A stretch of DNA of 64,000 bases from Pseudomonas serboccidentalis. Its GTDB lineage: Bacteria; Pseudomonadota; Gammaproteobacteria; Pseudomonadales; Pseudomonadaceae. Positions 20,991 through 32,801 of the stretch are shown here, one piece after another. How positions within the stretch are numbered: the stretch's first letter is position 1; every line of letters starts with the position of its first letter. The notes beneath the pieces were generated by a model, which was given only the letters and a program-made list of their open reading frames with translations, searched no databases and had not been told where the DNA came from. The stretch lies in assembly GCF_028830055.1 (NCBI RefSeq), contig NZ_CP101655.1:2877282-2941281 (forward strand), in the 5' to 3' direction. The position numbers were made by a program, and so were the translations under genes.

Positions 20991-22148
20991 ATGAAGAAGA
21001 TCCACTGCGCCGAGCGCCCCGACTGGAAACAGACCGCCGAAAGCCTCGGCTTTCTGTTCCACACCATCGACAACGAGCCGTACTGGGACGAAAGCGCCTA
21101 CTACCAGTTCACGCTCGCACAGATTGAAAACGATCTGGAGGATCCGACCACGGAACTGCACGAGATGTGCATGGACCTGGTCGATCGCGTGGTGCACAGC
21201 GAAGAGCTGCTGGATCGCCTGAGCATCCCCGCGCCGTACTACGACATGATCCGAACGTCCTGGCTGGAAGGTCATCCGCATCTGTACGGGCGCATGGATT
21301 TTTCCTACAGCGGCGATGGCCCAGCCAAGCTGCTGGAGCTCAACTACGACACGCCGACCAGTCTTTATGAGGCCTCCGCGTTTCAGTGGGGCTGGCTGGA
21401 ACAATGCATCGAGCGCGGGAGGCTGCCGCGTCATGCCGACCAGTTCAACAGCATCGATACCAAGCTGCATCAGGCGTTTACCGAATTGCAGCTCAAGCGG
21501 CCGTTCTACTTTGCCTCGATGAAAGACTCGGTCGAAGACCGCGGCACCACTGACTATCTGCGCCTGATCGCGGAAAAGGTCGGCATCGAATCCCGGCACA
21601 TCGACATCGAGGACATCGGCCTGACCGCCGAGGGCCGCTTCGTCGACCTCGAGGACCGCTGGATCCCGCATCTGTTCAAACTGCATGCCTGGGAATTCAT
21701 CTTCCACGAACCCTTCGGCGCAGCGATTGCCGAGTGCGATACGCAGTTTTTCGAACCGGCGTGGAAGTCGATTCTGTCGAACAAAGGCGCACTGCCGCTG
21801 CTGTGGGAGCTGCACAAGGGACACCCGAACCTGCTCGCGGCGCACCTTGATCCGAATCCGGCCAGCACCGTGCCCAAGGGCTGGGTACGTAAACCGTACT
21901 TCTCCCGCGAAGGCGCCAACATCGAGCTGCAAACGGCGGAAGGTCTGATCATCAAGGAAGACGGGCCCTACACCGACGCGCCGTTCATCCTGCAGGAATT
22001 CGCGCCGTTGCCGAAGTTCGACGACAGCTACACGCTGATTGGCTCATGGGTGATCGGCGATCAGGCGGCAGGGATTGGTGTGCGGGAAGACAACAGCCTG
22101 ATCACCAAGGACTCCAGCCGGTTTCTGCCTCACCTGATCCTCGACTGA
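20991..22148 (+). CDS. yjfC: Glutathionylspermidine synthase-like ATP-grasp protein (YjfC-like)
   Basis: A 385-residue protein matching E. coli YjfC (about 387) and the synthetase half of glutathionylspermidine synthase. It has ATP-grasp features such as LLELNYDTPTSLYEA (about 110-124), GWVRKPYFSREGANI (near 300) and a terminal GSWVIGDQAAGIGVREDNS loop. It lacks the amidase domain of the bifunctional enzyme. It should ligate an amine or amino group to a carboxylate using ATP; the acceptor could be a peptide or protein of the envelope system, possibly the exported DUF1190 partner (inference). The ATG follows the DUF1190 stop by two bases, so translation is coupled. Last gene of the operon. Confidence 0.88.
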   Translation: MKKIHCAERPDWKQTAESLGFLFHTIDNEPYWDESAYYQFTLAQIENDLEDPTTELHEMCMDLVDRVVHSEELLDRLSIPAPYYDMIRTSWLEGHPHLYGRMDFSYSGDGPAKLLELNYDTPTSLYEASAFQWGWLEQCIERGRLPRHADQFNSIDTKLHQAFTELQLKRPFYFASMKDSVEDRGTTDYLRLIAEKVGIESRHIDIEDIGLTAEGRFVDLEDRWIPHLFKLHAWEFIFHEPFGAAIAECDTQFFEPAWKSILSNKGALPLLWELHKGHPNLLAAHLDPNPASTVPKGWVRKPYFSREGANIELQTAEGLIIKEDGPYTDAPFILQEFAPLPKFDDSYTLIGSWVIGDQAAGIGVREDNSLITKDSSRFLPHLILD

Positions 22149-22159
22149 AACAAATCCCC

Positions 22160-22240
22160 CTGTAGGAGCTGCCGAAGGCTGCGATATTTTGATCTTGATT
22201 TCAAAGATAAAAAGATCGCAGCGTGCCGTAGCGCCTACAA
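22160..22240. repeat. Decayed REP hairpin (TGTAGGAGC...GCTGCGAT type)
   Basis: A diverged version of the element at 9401-9479: TGTAGGAGCTGCCGAAGGCT at 22161 faces an imperfect complement ending GCGCCTACA at 22239. It sits between convergent yjfC and ssb, before a bidirectional terminator. Confidence 0.75.
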
Positions 22241-22273
22241 GTGATTGGGGAGGCCGTAAATTTTGCGCGCCAC

Positions 22274-22310
22274 AAAAAAGGCCCGTCGCTTGATGCGACG
22301 GGCCTTTTTA
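22274..22310. terminator. Bidirectional terminator between yjfC and ssb
   Basis: The stem AAGGCCCGTCGC/GCGACGGGCCTT with a short TTGAT loop is flanked by A6 on the left and T5 on the right, so it can end transcription from both convergent genes. Confidence 0.93.
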
Positions 22311-22333
22311 TTTAGAGCGGATGCAGCGATAGC

Positions 22334-22852
22334 TTAGAACGGGATATCGTCATCAAAGCTGTCGAAATCCGGAGCCGGTTGCGGCGCAGCCTGCTGTGGA
22401 GCCGGGGCCGGACGCTGTTGCGGAGCCGACTGCTGCGGGCGTGGGGCCTGCTGACGTGGGGCTTGCTGCTGGTAGTTGTTGCCACCGCCTTGTTGGTCGC
22501 CCTGTTGTGGACGGCCGCCGAGCAGTTGCATGGTGCCTTGCATGTCGACCACGATTTCGGTGGTGTAACGCTTGATACCGTCTTTTTCCCACTCGCGGGT
22601 CTGCAGCTTGCCTTCGATGTAGACCTGCGAACCTTTACGCAGGTATTCGCCGGCGATTTCGGCAACCTTGCCGAACATCGAAACACGGTGCCATTCGGTC
22701 TTCTCGACCTTCTGACCGGTTTGCTTGTCGGTCCACTGTTCGCTGGTTGCCAGACTCAGGTTGGTCACGGCGTTACCGTTAGGCAGGTAGCGAACTTCGG
22801 GATCCTGGCCGCAAGTGCCGACCAATATGACTTTGTTAACCCCACGGGCCAT
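22334..22852 (-). CDS. ssb: Single-stranded DNA-binding protein
   Basis: A 172-residue SSB. The OB fold covers residues 1 to about 110 ([22 protein letters not shown]; the conserved [20 protein letters not shown] segment). A Gln/Pro/Gly-rich disordered linker follows, then the acidic partner-binding tip [11 protein letters not shown]. It coats single-stranded DNA and recruits replication and repair proteins. It lies nine bases downstream of the YajR-like gene on the same strand and ends at a strong terminator. The nearby uvrA on the other strand is the classical gamma-proteobacterial neighbour. Confidence 0.98.
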   Translation of the reverse strand: MARGVNKVILVGTCGQDPEVRYLPNGNAVTNLSLATSEQWTDKQTGQKVEKTEWHRVSMFGKVAEIAGEYLRKGSQVYIEGKLQTREWEKDGIKRYTTEIVVDMQGTMQLLGGRPQQGDQQGGGNNYQQQAPRQQAPRPQQSAPQQRPAPAPQQAAPQPAPDFDSFDDDIPF

Positions 22853-22861
22853 AACGTTCTC

Positions 22862-24259
22862 CTAGGCTTCGCAAGCAGCCTCGGCCGGGTTGTTCACCAG
22901 GCGTTCGAGGGTGTCGCGATCCACTAATTCTTTGTCCAGTTTGATGTAAACAGCCGCTTCATCAGCAACTATCACTGCATCTGTTACCCCTACGAGGGCC
23001 TTGAGGCGCTCGACCAGACCCGCTTCGCGGATCGCCTCGGGCGACAACGGCAAGCGCAGGCTCGTCACGTAGGGAGGTTCGCGCATGGTAACAGCAAAGG
23101 CCAGCCAGATGGCAGCCAGACCGGCACATCCGAGGAACACAACCGACAGACCGCCATGCTGAAACAGCCAGCCGCCGAGTATCCCGCCGAGTGCCGAACC
23201 GAGGAACTGGCTGGTGGAATACACGCCCATCGCCGTGCCCTTCCCGCCTGCCGGTGAAACCTTGCTGATCAGCGACGGCAACGAAGCTTCCAGCAGATTG
23301 AACGCGGTGAAGAACACCACCGTGCCGATCACCAGCGCCCGCAAGCTGTCACCGAACTGCCAGAAGAATAGCTCAGTCAGCATCAACGTCAGGACGGCAC
23401 CGAGCAAAATTCGTTTCATTTTGCGTTTCTTCTCGCCGTAGATGATGAACGGGATCATGGCGAAGAAAGAAATCAGCAGCGCGGTCAGGTAGACCCACCA
23501 GTGCTGCTCCTTGGGCAGCCCGGCTTTTTCCACCAACGCCAGCGGCAAGGCAACGAAGCTCGACATCAACATGGCATGTAACACAAAGATGCCCAGGTCC
23601 AGGCGCAGCAGATCCGGATGTTTGAGCGTCGGCATCAAGGCCTGACGCGCCACGCCAGACTCGCGATGCTGCAACGGCCCGGTCGAACGCGGCACCATGA
23701 ACATGATGATGGCGATGCCGACCAGCGCCATGGCACCGGTGGCGAGGAACAATCCCGAGAGACCGAAGGCACGGGTCAGCAACGGCCCGACCACCATGGC
23801 CACGGCGAACGACAGGCCGATGGTCATGCCGATCATGGCCATGGCTTTGGTGCGATGCTGTTCGCGGGTCAGGTCCGAGAGCAATGCCATGACCGCGGCG
23901 GAAATCGCCCCGGCGCCCTGCAGGATGCGGCCGGCGATCACGCCCCAGATCGAATCGGCCTGCGAGGCCAGGACACTGCCGAGGGCGAACACGATCAGGC
24001 CGAGATAAATCACCGGACGCCGGCCGATGCGGTCGGAAATGATCCCGAACGGAATCTGAAATATCGCCTGGGTCAGGCCGTAGGCGCCGATGGCCAGGCC
24101 GATCAGGGCCGGAGTCGCTCCCGCCAGATCCATGCCGTAGGTCGCCAGTACCGGCAACACCATGAACATGCCAAGCATACGGAAGGCGAACACCAGAGCC
24201 AGACCGCTCGCCGCGCGAGTCTCGCTGCCACTCATGCGTTCGCTGTGGGGATCGTGCAT
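22862..24259 (-). CDS. MFS transporter with C-terminal ferredoxin-like domain (YajR-like)
   Basis: A 465-residue, 12-helix major facilitator (DRIGRRPVIYLG motif A near residue 80). After the last helix it has a C-terminal cytosolic domain, about 395-465, with a beta-alpha-beta pattern (LVERLKALVGVTDAVIVADEAAVYIKLDKELVDRDTLERLV), matching the YAM ferredoxin-like domain of E. coli YajR. The exported substrate is unknown. ACGAGG seven bases upstream supports the first ATG. It is divergent from uvrA and probably co-transcribed with ssb, an arrangement kept across Pseudomonas. Confidence 0.88.
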   Translation of the reverse strand: MHDPHSERMSGSETRAASGLALVFAFRMLGMFMVLPVLATYGMDLAGATPALIGLAIGAYGLTQAIFQIPFGIISDRIGRRPVIYLGLIVFALGSVLASQADSIWGVIAGRILQGAGAISAAVMALLSDLTREQHRTKAMAMIGMTIGLSFAVAMVVGPLLTRAFGLSGLFLATGAMALVGIAIIMFMVPRSTGPLQHRESGVARQALMPTLKHPDLLRLDLGIFVLHAMLMSSFVALPLALVEKAGLPKEQHWWVYLTALLISFFAMIPFIIYGEKKRKMKRILLGAVLTLMLTELFFWQFGDSLRALVIGTVVFFTAFNLLEASLPSLISKVSPAGGKGTAMGVYSTSQFLGSALGGILGGWLFQHGGLSVVFLGCAGLAAIWLAFAVTMREPPYVTSLRLPLSPEAIREAGLVERLKALVGVTDAVIVADEAAVYIKLDKELVDRDTLERLVNNPAEAACEA

Positions 24260-24450
24260 GGAAAAACCTCGTGTGAACCGGCGGCGATTCTACCAGTCCC
24301 ATCGAAAGACGGGGTATATCGCGACGCTATGACGCGTATAGATGAAACTCTCTTCATGTAAGGTAAAAAACCCTTCGCTTGATAGTGTGCATCCATCCAG
24401 TATTTGCCCGTATACTCCTACGTTTTCGACGCCCGCCGAGCGAGGCCACT

Positions 24451-27285
<2,835 letters not shown>

Positions 27286-27297
27286 TCACCGGGCATG

Positions 27298-27336
27298 AAA
27301 AAGCCCCTGTCACTTACACCGTGACAGGGGCTTTTT
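27298..27336. terminator. Terminator between uvrA and ftnA
   Basis: A perfect stem AAAAAGCCCCTGTCAC (27298-27313) pairs with GTGACAGGGGCTTTTT (27321-27336) around a 7-base loop. T and A runs on both sides allow it to serve both convergent genes. Confidence 0.95.
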
Positions 27337-27348
27337 TGTATCTGGCAA

Positions 27349-27813
27349 TCAGGTGTGGGATTGCAGGTAATTCTCGAGACCGATCAGCTTGATCAGGCCC
27401 AACTGCTTTTCCAGCCAGTAGGTGTGATCTTCTTCGGTGTCGTTGAGCTGAATGCGCAGGATCTCGCGACTGACGTAGTCCTTGTGCTGTTCGCACAGCT
27501 CGATGCCTTTGCACAGTGCGGCGCGAACTTTGTACTCGAGACGCAGATCGGCTTCGAGCATCTCCGGTACGGTGGTACCGACATCCAGATCGTCCGGACG
27601 CATGCGCGGCGTGCCTTCGAGCATCAGGATCCGACGCATAAGCGCATCGGCGTGGCCGGCCTCTTCTTCCATCTCGTGGTTGATTCGTTCGTAGAGCTTG
27701 GTGAAACCCCAGTCCTCATACATCCGCGAGTGAACAAAATATTGGTCACGCGCGGCCAGTTCGCCGGTCAGCAACGTGTTGAGGTAATCGATAACGTCTG
27801 GGTGGCCTTGCAT
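27349..27813 (-). CDS. ftnA: Bacterial ferritin FtnA (often annotated bacterioferritin BfrA)
   Basis: A 154-residue ferritin-like four-helix protein next to katA, as PA4235-PA4236 in P. aeruginosa. Ferroxidase ligands are in place: Glu18, Glu51, His54 and the later EADLRLEY and [10 protein letters not shown] motifs. The haem-ligand methionine of true bacterioferritins (position 52, EMKHAD) is replaced here (EAGHAD), so this is a non-haem ferritin despite usual labels. It stores iron in a 24-mer shell. The ATG at 27813 has GGGAGA upstream; the longer reading is not family-like. It is separated from katA by a katA terminator and so has its own promoter, not identified. Confidence 0.93.
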   Translation of the reverse strand: MQGHPDVIDYLNTLLTGELAARDQYFVHSRMYEDWGFTKLYERINHEMEEEAGHADALMRRILMLEGTPRMRPDDLDVGTTVPEMLEADLRLEYKVRAALCKGIELCEQHKDYVSREILRIQLNDTEEDHTYWLEKQLGLIKLIGLENYLQSHT

Positions 27814-27927
27814 CGCCCTACATCTCCCTGCTTGAAAGCCTGTAGTTTGAACCAAGCTGACCGGAAGGTCACCCCGTTTCGCGCAATAAAAGCGAAGATA
27901 TTCTGAGAAAAGCAGCCTAAATAACGC

Positions 27928-27952
27928 AAAAACCGCCCTAATGAGGGCGGTT
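27928..27952 (-). terminator. Terminator of katA
   Basis: On the minus strand the stem AACCGCCCT/AGGGCGGTT (27931-27939 with 27944-27952) is followed by TTTTTGCG. It begins 11 bases after the katA stop. Confidence 0.9.
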
Positions 27953-27963
27953 CTGCTTCTCGT

Positions 27964-29418
27964 TTAGACTTCGTTAAGCTGTACGTCGAGCAGCCTTGCG
28001 ATTGCTTCTCCATACGCCGGATCGGCTTTAAAGAAATGCTGCAACTGACGGTCAACCACATCAGGCGAAACGCCGCTCATGGCACCGGCGATATTGCTGA
28101 CCAGCAAGGCCTTCTGCTCCTCACTCATCAGTCGGAACAACGCTCCCGCGTGGCTGTAGTAATCGCTGTCCTCACGATGATCGTAACGGTCAGCCGGACC
28201 GTTCAAGGCCAGCGCAGGCTCGGCATAACGCGGGGCTTGCTTCGGTGATTCCACGTAGCTGTTAGGCTCATAGTTAGGCGCTGCTCCACCATTGCTGCCG
28301 AACGCCATCGAGCCGTCACGCTGGTAGGTGTTCACCGGGCTGCGCGGTGCGTTTACCGGCAATTGCTGGTGATTGGTACCCACGCGGTAGCGGTGCGCAT
28401 CAGCGTAGGCGAACACGCGGCCTTGCAGCATGCGATCCGGCGACAGACCGACACCTGGCACCATGTTGCTCGGACCGAATGCAGCTTGCTCGACTTCAGC
28501 GAAGTAGTTCAGCGGGTTGCGATTCAATTCCAGCTCGCCGACTTCGATCAGCGGAAACTCCTTCTGCGACCAGGTCTTGGTCACGTCGAACGGGTTCTCG
28601 TAATGTGCTGCGGCTTGCGCCTCGGTCATGATCTGGATGCACACACGCCATTTCGGGAAGTCGCCACGCTCGATCGCCTCGAACAGATCACGCTGGGCGT
28701 AATCCGGATCGGTGCCCGCCAGGCGCGCAGCCTCGGCCGGCGCCAGGTTCTTGATCCCTTGTTTAGTCTTGTAGTGCCACTTCACCCAGCGACGCTCACC
28801 TTTGGCATTGATCAGGCTGTAGGTGTGGCTGCCGAAGCCGTGCATGTGACGGTAGCCGTCGGGAATGCCGCGATCCGAGAACAGAATGGTCACCTGGTGC
28901 AGCGCTTCAGGCGAATGCGACCAGAAGTCCCACATCATCTGGGCGCTTTTCAGGTTGCTCTGCGGCAGGCGTTTCTGGGTGTGGATAAAGTCGGGAAACT
29001 TCAGTGGATCACGAATGAAGAACACAGGGGTGTTGTTGCCAACGATGTCCCAGTTGCCTTCCTCGGTGTAGAACTTCAGGGCGAAACCACGCGGATCCCG
29101 CTCGGTGTCGGCCGAACCGCGCTCGCCACCTACAGTGGAGAATCGCAGGAACGTTGGGGTTTGCTTGCCGACAGACTCGAACAACTTGGCGCTGGTGTAC
29201 TCGGTGATGTCACGAGTCACGGTGAACGTACCGTAAGCACCCGAGCCCTTGGCGTGCACGCGACGCTCAGGAATGTTCTCACGGTTGAAGTGGGCAAGCT
29301 TTTCGATCAGATGAAAATCGTCGAGCAGCAGTGGGCCACGTGGGCCGGCGGAGCGAGAATTCTGGTTATCAGCGACAGGTGCGCCACTGGCGGTCGTAAG
29401 CGTTTTGATCTGGCTCAT
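27964..29418 (-). CDS. katA: Monofunctional haem catalase KatA
   Basis: A 484-residue small-subunit (clade 3) catalase that breaks hydrogen peroxide into water and oxygen. Active-site residues are His55 ([12 protein letters not shown]), Asn128 (IVGNNTPVF) and the proximal haem Tyr near 338 ([14 protein letters not shown]). There is no signal peptide, so it is cytoplasmic. It neighbours ftnA, pairing iron storage with peroxide removal. The AT-rich upstream region (29419-29600) carries two copies of TCATCGAT at 29481 and 29518 that might be regulatory. It is separated from rplQ by the rplQ terminator. Confidence 0.97.
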   Translation of the reverse strand: MSQIKTLTTASGAPVADNQNSRSAGPRGPLLLDDFHLIEKLAHFNRENIPERRVHAKGSGAYGTFTVTRDITEYTSAKLFESVGKQTPTFLRFSTVGGERGSADTERDPRGFALKFYTEEGNWDIVGNNTPVFFIRDPLKFPDFIHTQKRLPQSNLKSAQMMWDFWSHSPEALHQVTILFSDRGIPDGYRHMHGFGSHTYSLINAKGERRWVKWHYKTKQGIKNLAPAEAARLAGTDPDYAQRDLFEAIERGDFPKWRVCIQIMTEAQAAAHYENPFDVTKTWSQKEFPLIEVGELELNRNPLNYFAEVEQAAFGPSNMVPGVGLSPDRMLQGRVFAYADAHRYRVGTNHQQLPVNAPRSPVNTYQRDGSMAFGSNGGAAPNYEPNSYVESPKQAPRYAEPALALNGPADRYDHREDSDYYSHAGALFRLMSEEQKALLVSNIAGAMSGVSPDVVDRQLQHFFKADPAYGEAIARLLDVQLNEV

Positions 29419-29611
29419 ACGGTCTTCTTCCTCTGTCAGTCTTGAAACTGCCGGCTAATCGGCTTGCTGGGAAGTATTGATCATCGATGTGACACCCACA
29501 AATTCATTAACTTGTAGTCATCGATAGAAAATTACTAACGGAAATACCCTGCACATAGTGCCAACAGAACGATGTCAGAAGCTTGTACGAACAGCGCATT
29601 TTCTTGCAGAC

Positions 29612-29638
29612 ACAAAAAACCGGGCACTAGGCCCGGTT
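29612..29638 (-). terminator. Terminator of the alpha operon (after rplQ)
   Basis: On the minus strand the stem AACCGGGC/GCCCGGTT (29618-29625 with 29631-29638) is followed by six T and lies 20 bases beyond the rplQ stop. Confidence 0.93.
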
Positions 29639-29658
29639 CTTCGTTTCAGACTGACGTC

Positions 29659-30045
29659 TTACTCGGCGGATACAGCTTCGCCAGCAGTAGCACGATCAAC
29701 CAACTCGACGTACGCCATAGGAGCGTTGTCGCCAGCGCGGAAACCGCACTTGAGGATGCGCAGGTAGCCACCCTCACGGGTAGCGTAACGCTTGCCCAGG
29801 TCGTTGAAGAGCTTACCAACGATAGCTTTCGAACGAGTACGGTCGAAAGCCAGACGGCGGTTAGCCAGGCTGTCTGTCTTGGCCAGAGTGATCAGCGGCT
29901 CGGCAACGCGGCGCAGTTCTTTGGCTTTTGGCAGAGTAGTTTTGATCAGCTCGTGCTCGAACAGCGACACCGCCATGTTCTGGAACATGGCCTTGCGGTG
30001 CGAGCTGGTGCGGCTCAGGTGACGCCCACTTTTACGATGACGCAT
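29659..30045 (-). CDS. rplQ: 50S ribosomal protein L17
   Basis: A 128-residue L17 starting [17 protein letters not shown], the conserved N-terminus of the bacterial family. L17 binds 23S rRNA near the exit tunnel. It is the last gene of the alpha operon (rpsM-rpsK-rpsD-rpoA-rplQ), 42 bases after rpoA, and is followed by a strong terminator. The C-terminal residues ([10 protein letters not shown]) are acidic and slightly longer than in E. coli. Confidence 0.98.
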
Positions 30046-30087
30046 GGTTCATTCCTTACCAAACACTACGTTCGGTGATTACGACGA

Positions 30088-31089
30088 TCAGGCAGTCGCC
30101 TTGTCGTCCTTCTTAAGACTTGCAGGCGGCCAGTTGTCGAGGCGCATGCCGAGGGACAGACCGCGGGAGGCCAGAACGTCCTTGATTTCAGTCAAGGATT
30201 TCTTGCCCAGGTTCGGAGTCTTCAACAGCTCTACTTCGGTACGCTGAATCAGGTCGCCGATGTAGTAGATGTTTTCCGCCTTAAGGCAGTTAGCCGAACG
30301 TACAGTCAGTTCCAGATCGTCAACCGGGCGAAGCAGGATCGGATCGATCTCGTCTTCCTGCTCGACAACCACTGGCTCACTGTCACCTTTGAGGTCGACG
30401 AACGCAGCCAACTGCTGTTGCAGAATGGTTGCAGCGCGGCGGATAGCCTCTTCAGGATCCAGAGTACCGTTGGTTTCCAGATCAATAACCAGCTTGTCCA
30501 GGTTAGTACGCTGCTCGACACGGGCGTTTTCCACCACGTATGCGATACGGCGAACCGGGCTGAACGAAGAGTCGAGCTGCAAGCGACCGATGCTGCGGCT
30601 TTCGTCTTCATCGCTCTGACGCGAGTCGGCTGGTTCATAACCACGACCACGAGCTACGGTGAGCTTCATGTTCAGGGCGCCGTTAGACGCCAGGTTAGCG
30701 ATTACGTGATCGGGATTAACGATCTCGACATCATGATCCAGCTGAATATCGGCAGCGGTAACCACCCCCGAACCCTTCTTCGACAAGGTCAGCGTAACTT
30801 CGTCACGACCGTGCAGCTTGATGGCCAGACCTTTAAGGTTCAACAGGATTTCAATTACGTCTTCCTGTACACCTTCGATGGCGCTGTACTCGTGGAGCAC
30901 ACCGTCAATCTCGGCCTCGACTACTGCGCAGCCGGGCATTGAGGACAACAGGATGCGGCGCAGCGCGTTGCCCAGGGTGTGGCCAAAACCACGCTCGAGA
31001 GGCTCGAGAGTGATCTTGGCGCGGGTTGGACTGACAACCTGCACATCAATATGGCGGGGTGTCAGGAACTCATTTACCGAAATCTGCAT
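30088..31089 (-). CDS. rpoA: RNA polymerase alpha subunit
   Basis: A 333-residue alpha subunit. The N-terminal assembly domain (1 to about 230) contains [20 protein letters not shown], the dimer/beta-contact helix. The C-terminal domain (about 250-333) has [19 protein letters not shown] with the DNA-contacting Arg of the UP-element surface, then [17 protein letters not shown]. It seeds core polymerase assembly and contacts activators. It lies 22 bases after rpsD in the alpha operon, so it shares control with ribosomal proteins. Confidence 0.99.
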   Translation of the reverse strand: MQISVNEFLTPRHIDVQVVSPTRAKITLEPLERGFGHTLGNALRRILLSSMPGCAVVEAEIDGVLHEYSAIEGVQEDVIEILLNLKGLAIKLHGRDEVTLTLSKKGSGVVTAADIQLDHDVEIVNPDHVIANLASNGALNMKLTVARGRGYEPADSRQSDEDESRSIGRLQLDSSFSPVRRIAYVVENARVEQRTNLDKLVIDLETNGTLDPEEAIRRAATILQQQLAAFVDLKGDSEPVVVEQEDEIDPILLRPVDDLELTVRSANCLKAENIYYIGDLIQRTEVELLKTPNLGKKSLTEIKDVLASRGLSLGMRLDNWPPASLKKDDKATA

Positions 31090-31111
31090 GGATGCACCTA
31101 TTTTCTAGCCC

Positions 31112-31732
31112 TTACTTGGAGTAGAGCTCGACAATCAGGCTTTCGTTGATGTCGGCGGACAGATCACTGCGAGCAGGAACGTTCTTGAAAACGCCCGACT
31201 TCTTCTCAGTGTCTACTTCTACCCATTCTACGCGGCCACGTTGGGCACACAGATCGAGAGCTTGGACAATGCGAAGTTGGTTTTTTGCTTTCTCGCGAAC
31301 TGCGACCACGTCACCAGCACGAACCTGATACGACGGAACGTTTACGGTCTGACCGTTAACGCTGATCGACTTGTGCGATACCAGCTGACGGGATTCGGCA
31401 CGAGTCGAACCAAAGCCCATACGGTATACAACGTTGTCCAGACGGCATTCGAGCAGTTGCAGCAGGTTTTCACCGGTTGCACCTTTCTTGCCAGCAGCTT
31501 CTTTGTAGTAGCCGCTGAACTGACGCTCGAGAACGCCGTAGATACGACGGACCTTCTGCTTTTCACGCAGTTGGGTGCCGTAGTCGGACTGGCGACCGCG
31601 GCGTTGGCCGTGGATACCAGGTGCTGCTTCAATGTTGCACTTCGATTCGATCGCGCGCACGCCGCTCTTCAGGAAGAGATCGGTGCCTTCGCGACGAGCG
31701 AGTTTGCATTTTGGACCAATGTAACGAGCCAT
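31112..31732 (-). CDS. rpsD: 30S ribosomal protein S4
   Basis: A 206-residue S4, the primary 16S rRNA-binding protein that nucleates the 5-prime domain. The S4 RNA-binding domain is visible near 97-157 ([46 protein letters not shown]). In E. coli S4 represses translation of this operon; whether that holds here was not testable from the leader. It is 18 bases after rpsK. Confidence 0.98.
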   Translation of the reverse strand: MARYIGPKCKLARREGTDLFLKSGVRAIESKCNIEAAPGIHGQRRGRQSDYGTQLREKQKVRRIYGVLERQFSGYYKEAAGKKGATGENLLQLLECRLDNVVYRMGFGSTRAESRQLVSHKSISVNGQTVNVPSYQVRAGDVVAVREKAKNQLRIVQALDLCAQRGRVEWVEVDTEKKSGVFKNVPARSDLSADINESLIVELYSK

Positions 31733-31750
31733 TCTTTACAATCTCCTGGA

Positions 31751-32140
31751 TTACACGCGGCGCTTCTTCGGCGGACGGCACCCGTTGTGCGGGATTGGCG
31801 TCACGTCGGTGATGCTGGCGATCTTGTAGCCACAGCCGTTCAAAGCGCGGACTGCGGATTCACGACCTGGACCTGGACCCTTGACGTTGACGTCGAGGTT
31901 TTTCAGGCCGTATTCCAGCGCAGCTTGACCAGCACGTTCAGCAGCTACTTGAGCAGCGAACGGGGTGGACTTGCGGGAACCGCGGAAACCCGAACCACCG
32001 GAGGTAGCCCAGGAAAGAGCGTTACCTTGACGGTCGGTAATGGTCACGATGGTGTTGTTAAAAGAAGCATGGATGTGGGCGATGCCATCAACCACTGTCT
32101 TTTTAACTTTTTTACGAGGACGAGCAGCAGGTTTTGCCAT
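31751..32140 (-). CDS. rpsK: 30S ribosomal protein S11
   Basis: A 129-residue S11 of the small-subunit platform. The basic N-terminus ([16 protein letters not shown]) and the C-terminal [26 protein letters not shown] end (here starting [15 protein letters not shown]) are diagnostic. It helps shape the mRNA exit channel with S7 and S18. It lies 30 bases after rpsM and before rpsD in the alpha operon. Confidence 0.98.
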   Translation of the reverse strand: MAKPAARPRKKVKKTVVDGIAHIHASFNNTIVTITDRQGNALSWATSGGSGFRGSRKSTPFAAQVAAERAGQAALEYGLKNLDVNVKGPGPGRESAVRALNGCGYKIASITDVTPIPHNGCRPPKKRRV

Positions 32141-32170
32141 GATTAAATTCCTGTCGATTCGCTGGGGCGA

Positions 32171-32527
32171 TTACTTGCGGATCGGCTTACGCGGACCTTT
32201 ACGGGTACGCGCGTTGGTCTTGGTACGCTGACCGCGTACTGGAAGACCGCGACGATGACGCAGACCGCGATAGCAACCGAGGTCCATCAAGCGCTTGATT
32301 TTCATGTTGATTTCGCGACGCAGGTCACCTTCAGTGGTGAACTTCGCCACTTCGCCACGCAGCTGTTCAATTTGCTCGTCGCTCAGATCTTTGATCTTTG
32401 CCGCTGGGTTTACCCCAGTATCTGCACAGATTTTCTGTGCAGTAGTGCGACCAACACCATAGATGTAGGTCAGCGAGATAACAGTATGCTTGTTATCTGG
32501 AATGTTAACGCCTGCAATACGGGCCAT
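32171..32527 (-). CDS. rpsM: 30S ribosomal protein S13
   Basis: A 118-residue S13 of the small-subunit head, contacting the P-site tRNA and the B1 bridges. It has the typical start [28 protein letters not shown] sequence and the basic tail [20 protein letters not shown]. First gene of the alpha operon; the promoter TTGATT-17-TATTAT lies about 60-90 bases upstream, leaving a leader of roughly 50 bases. Confidence 0.98.
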   Translation of the reverse strand: MARIAGVNIPDNKHTVISLTYIYGVGRTTAQKICADTGVNPAAKIKDLSDEQIEQLRGEVAKFTTEGDLRREINMKIKRLMDLGCYRGLRHRRGLPVRGQRTKTNARTRKGPRKPIRK

Positions 32528-32586
32528 TCAGTGGGACTCCAATTGACAGCTACCTACGCCCCGGAAGCCAAGAAATAGGGCGCGAG

Positions 32587-32615
32587 ATAATATCGCTGTA
32601 ATAACAAATAATCAA
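32587..32615 (-). promoter_or_regulatory. Sigma-70 promoter of the alpha operon
   Basis: On the minus strand TTGATT (32615-32610), a 17-base spacer and TATTAT (32592-32587) make a near-consensus promoter. A GC-rich discriminator (CTCGCGCCC) follows, as in stringently controlled ribosomal promoters. Its -35 directly abuts the rpmJ terminator stem. Confidence 0.85.
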
Positions 32616-32639
32616 CCCGGCAGCGCACTAGCTGCCGGG
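32616..32639 (-). terminator. Hairpin after rpmJ (end of spc operon)
   Basis: A 9-bp stem CCCGGCAGC/GCTGCCGGG (32631-32639 with 32616-32624) with a 6-base loop lies 18 bases after rpmJ, followed by TTGATTATTTGTT. The T tract is interrupted, so read-through into the alpha operon is likely. Confidence 0.75.
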
Positions 32640-32657
32640 CTTGAAGCACAATCACAC

Positions 32658-32774
32658 TCAGCCTTGGCGCTGTTTGTGACGCGGTTCCGCGCTGCAAATT
32701 ACTCGAACAACACCTTCGCGGCGAATAATCTTGCAGTTACGGCACAGCTTTTTCACCGATGCACGAACTTTCAT
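32658..32774 (-). CDS. rpmJ: 50S ribosomal protein L36 (zinc-binding form)
   Basis: A 38-residue L36, [20 protein letters not shown] followed by [18 protein letters not shown]. Cys11, Cys14, Cys27 and His32 form the zinc site, so this is the C+ form. It is too short for standard gene-length cut-offs. It lies 27 bases after secY as the last gene of the spc operon. Confidence 0.97.
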
Positions 32775-32801
32775 CACCAACTCCTCGAACCTTATGGGTA
32801 C

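Noticed and set aside
24379..24450. An upstream in-frame ATG for uvrA
   Set aside because: The added 24 residues have no counterpart in UvrA, and the TTG at 24451 has a good ribosome-binding site and matches the family N-terminus.
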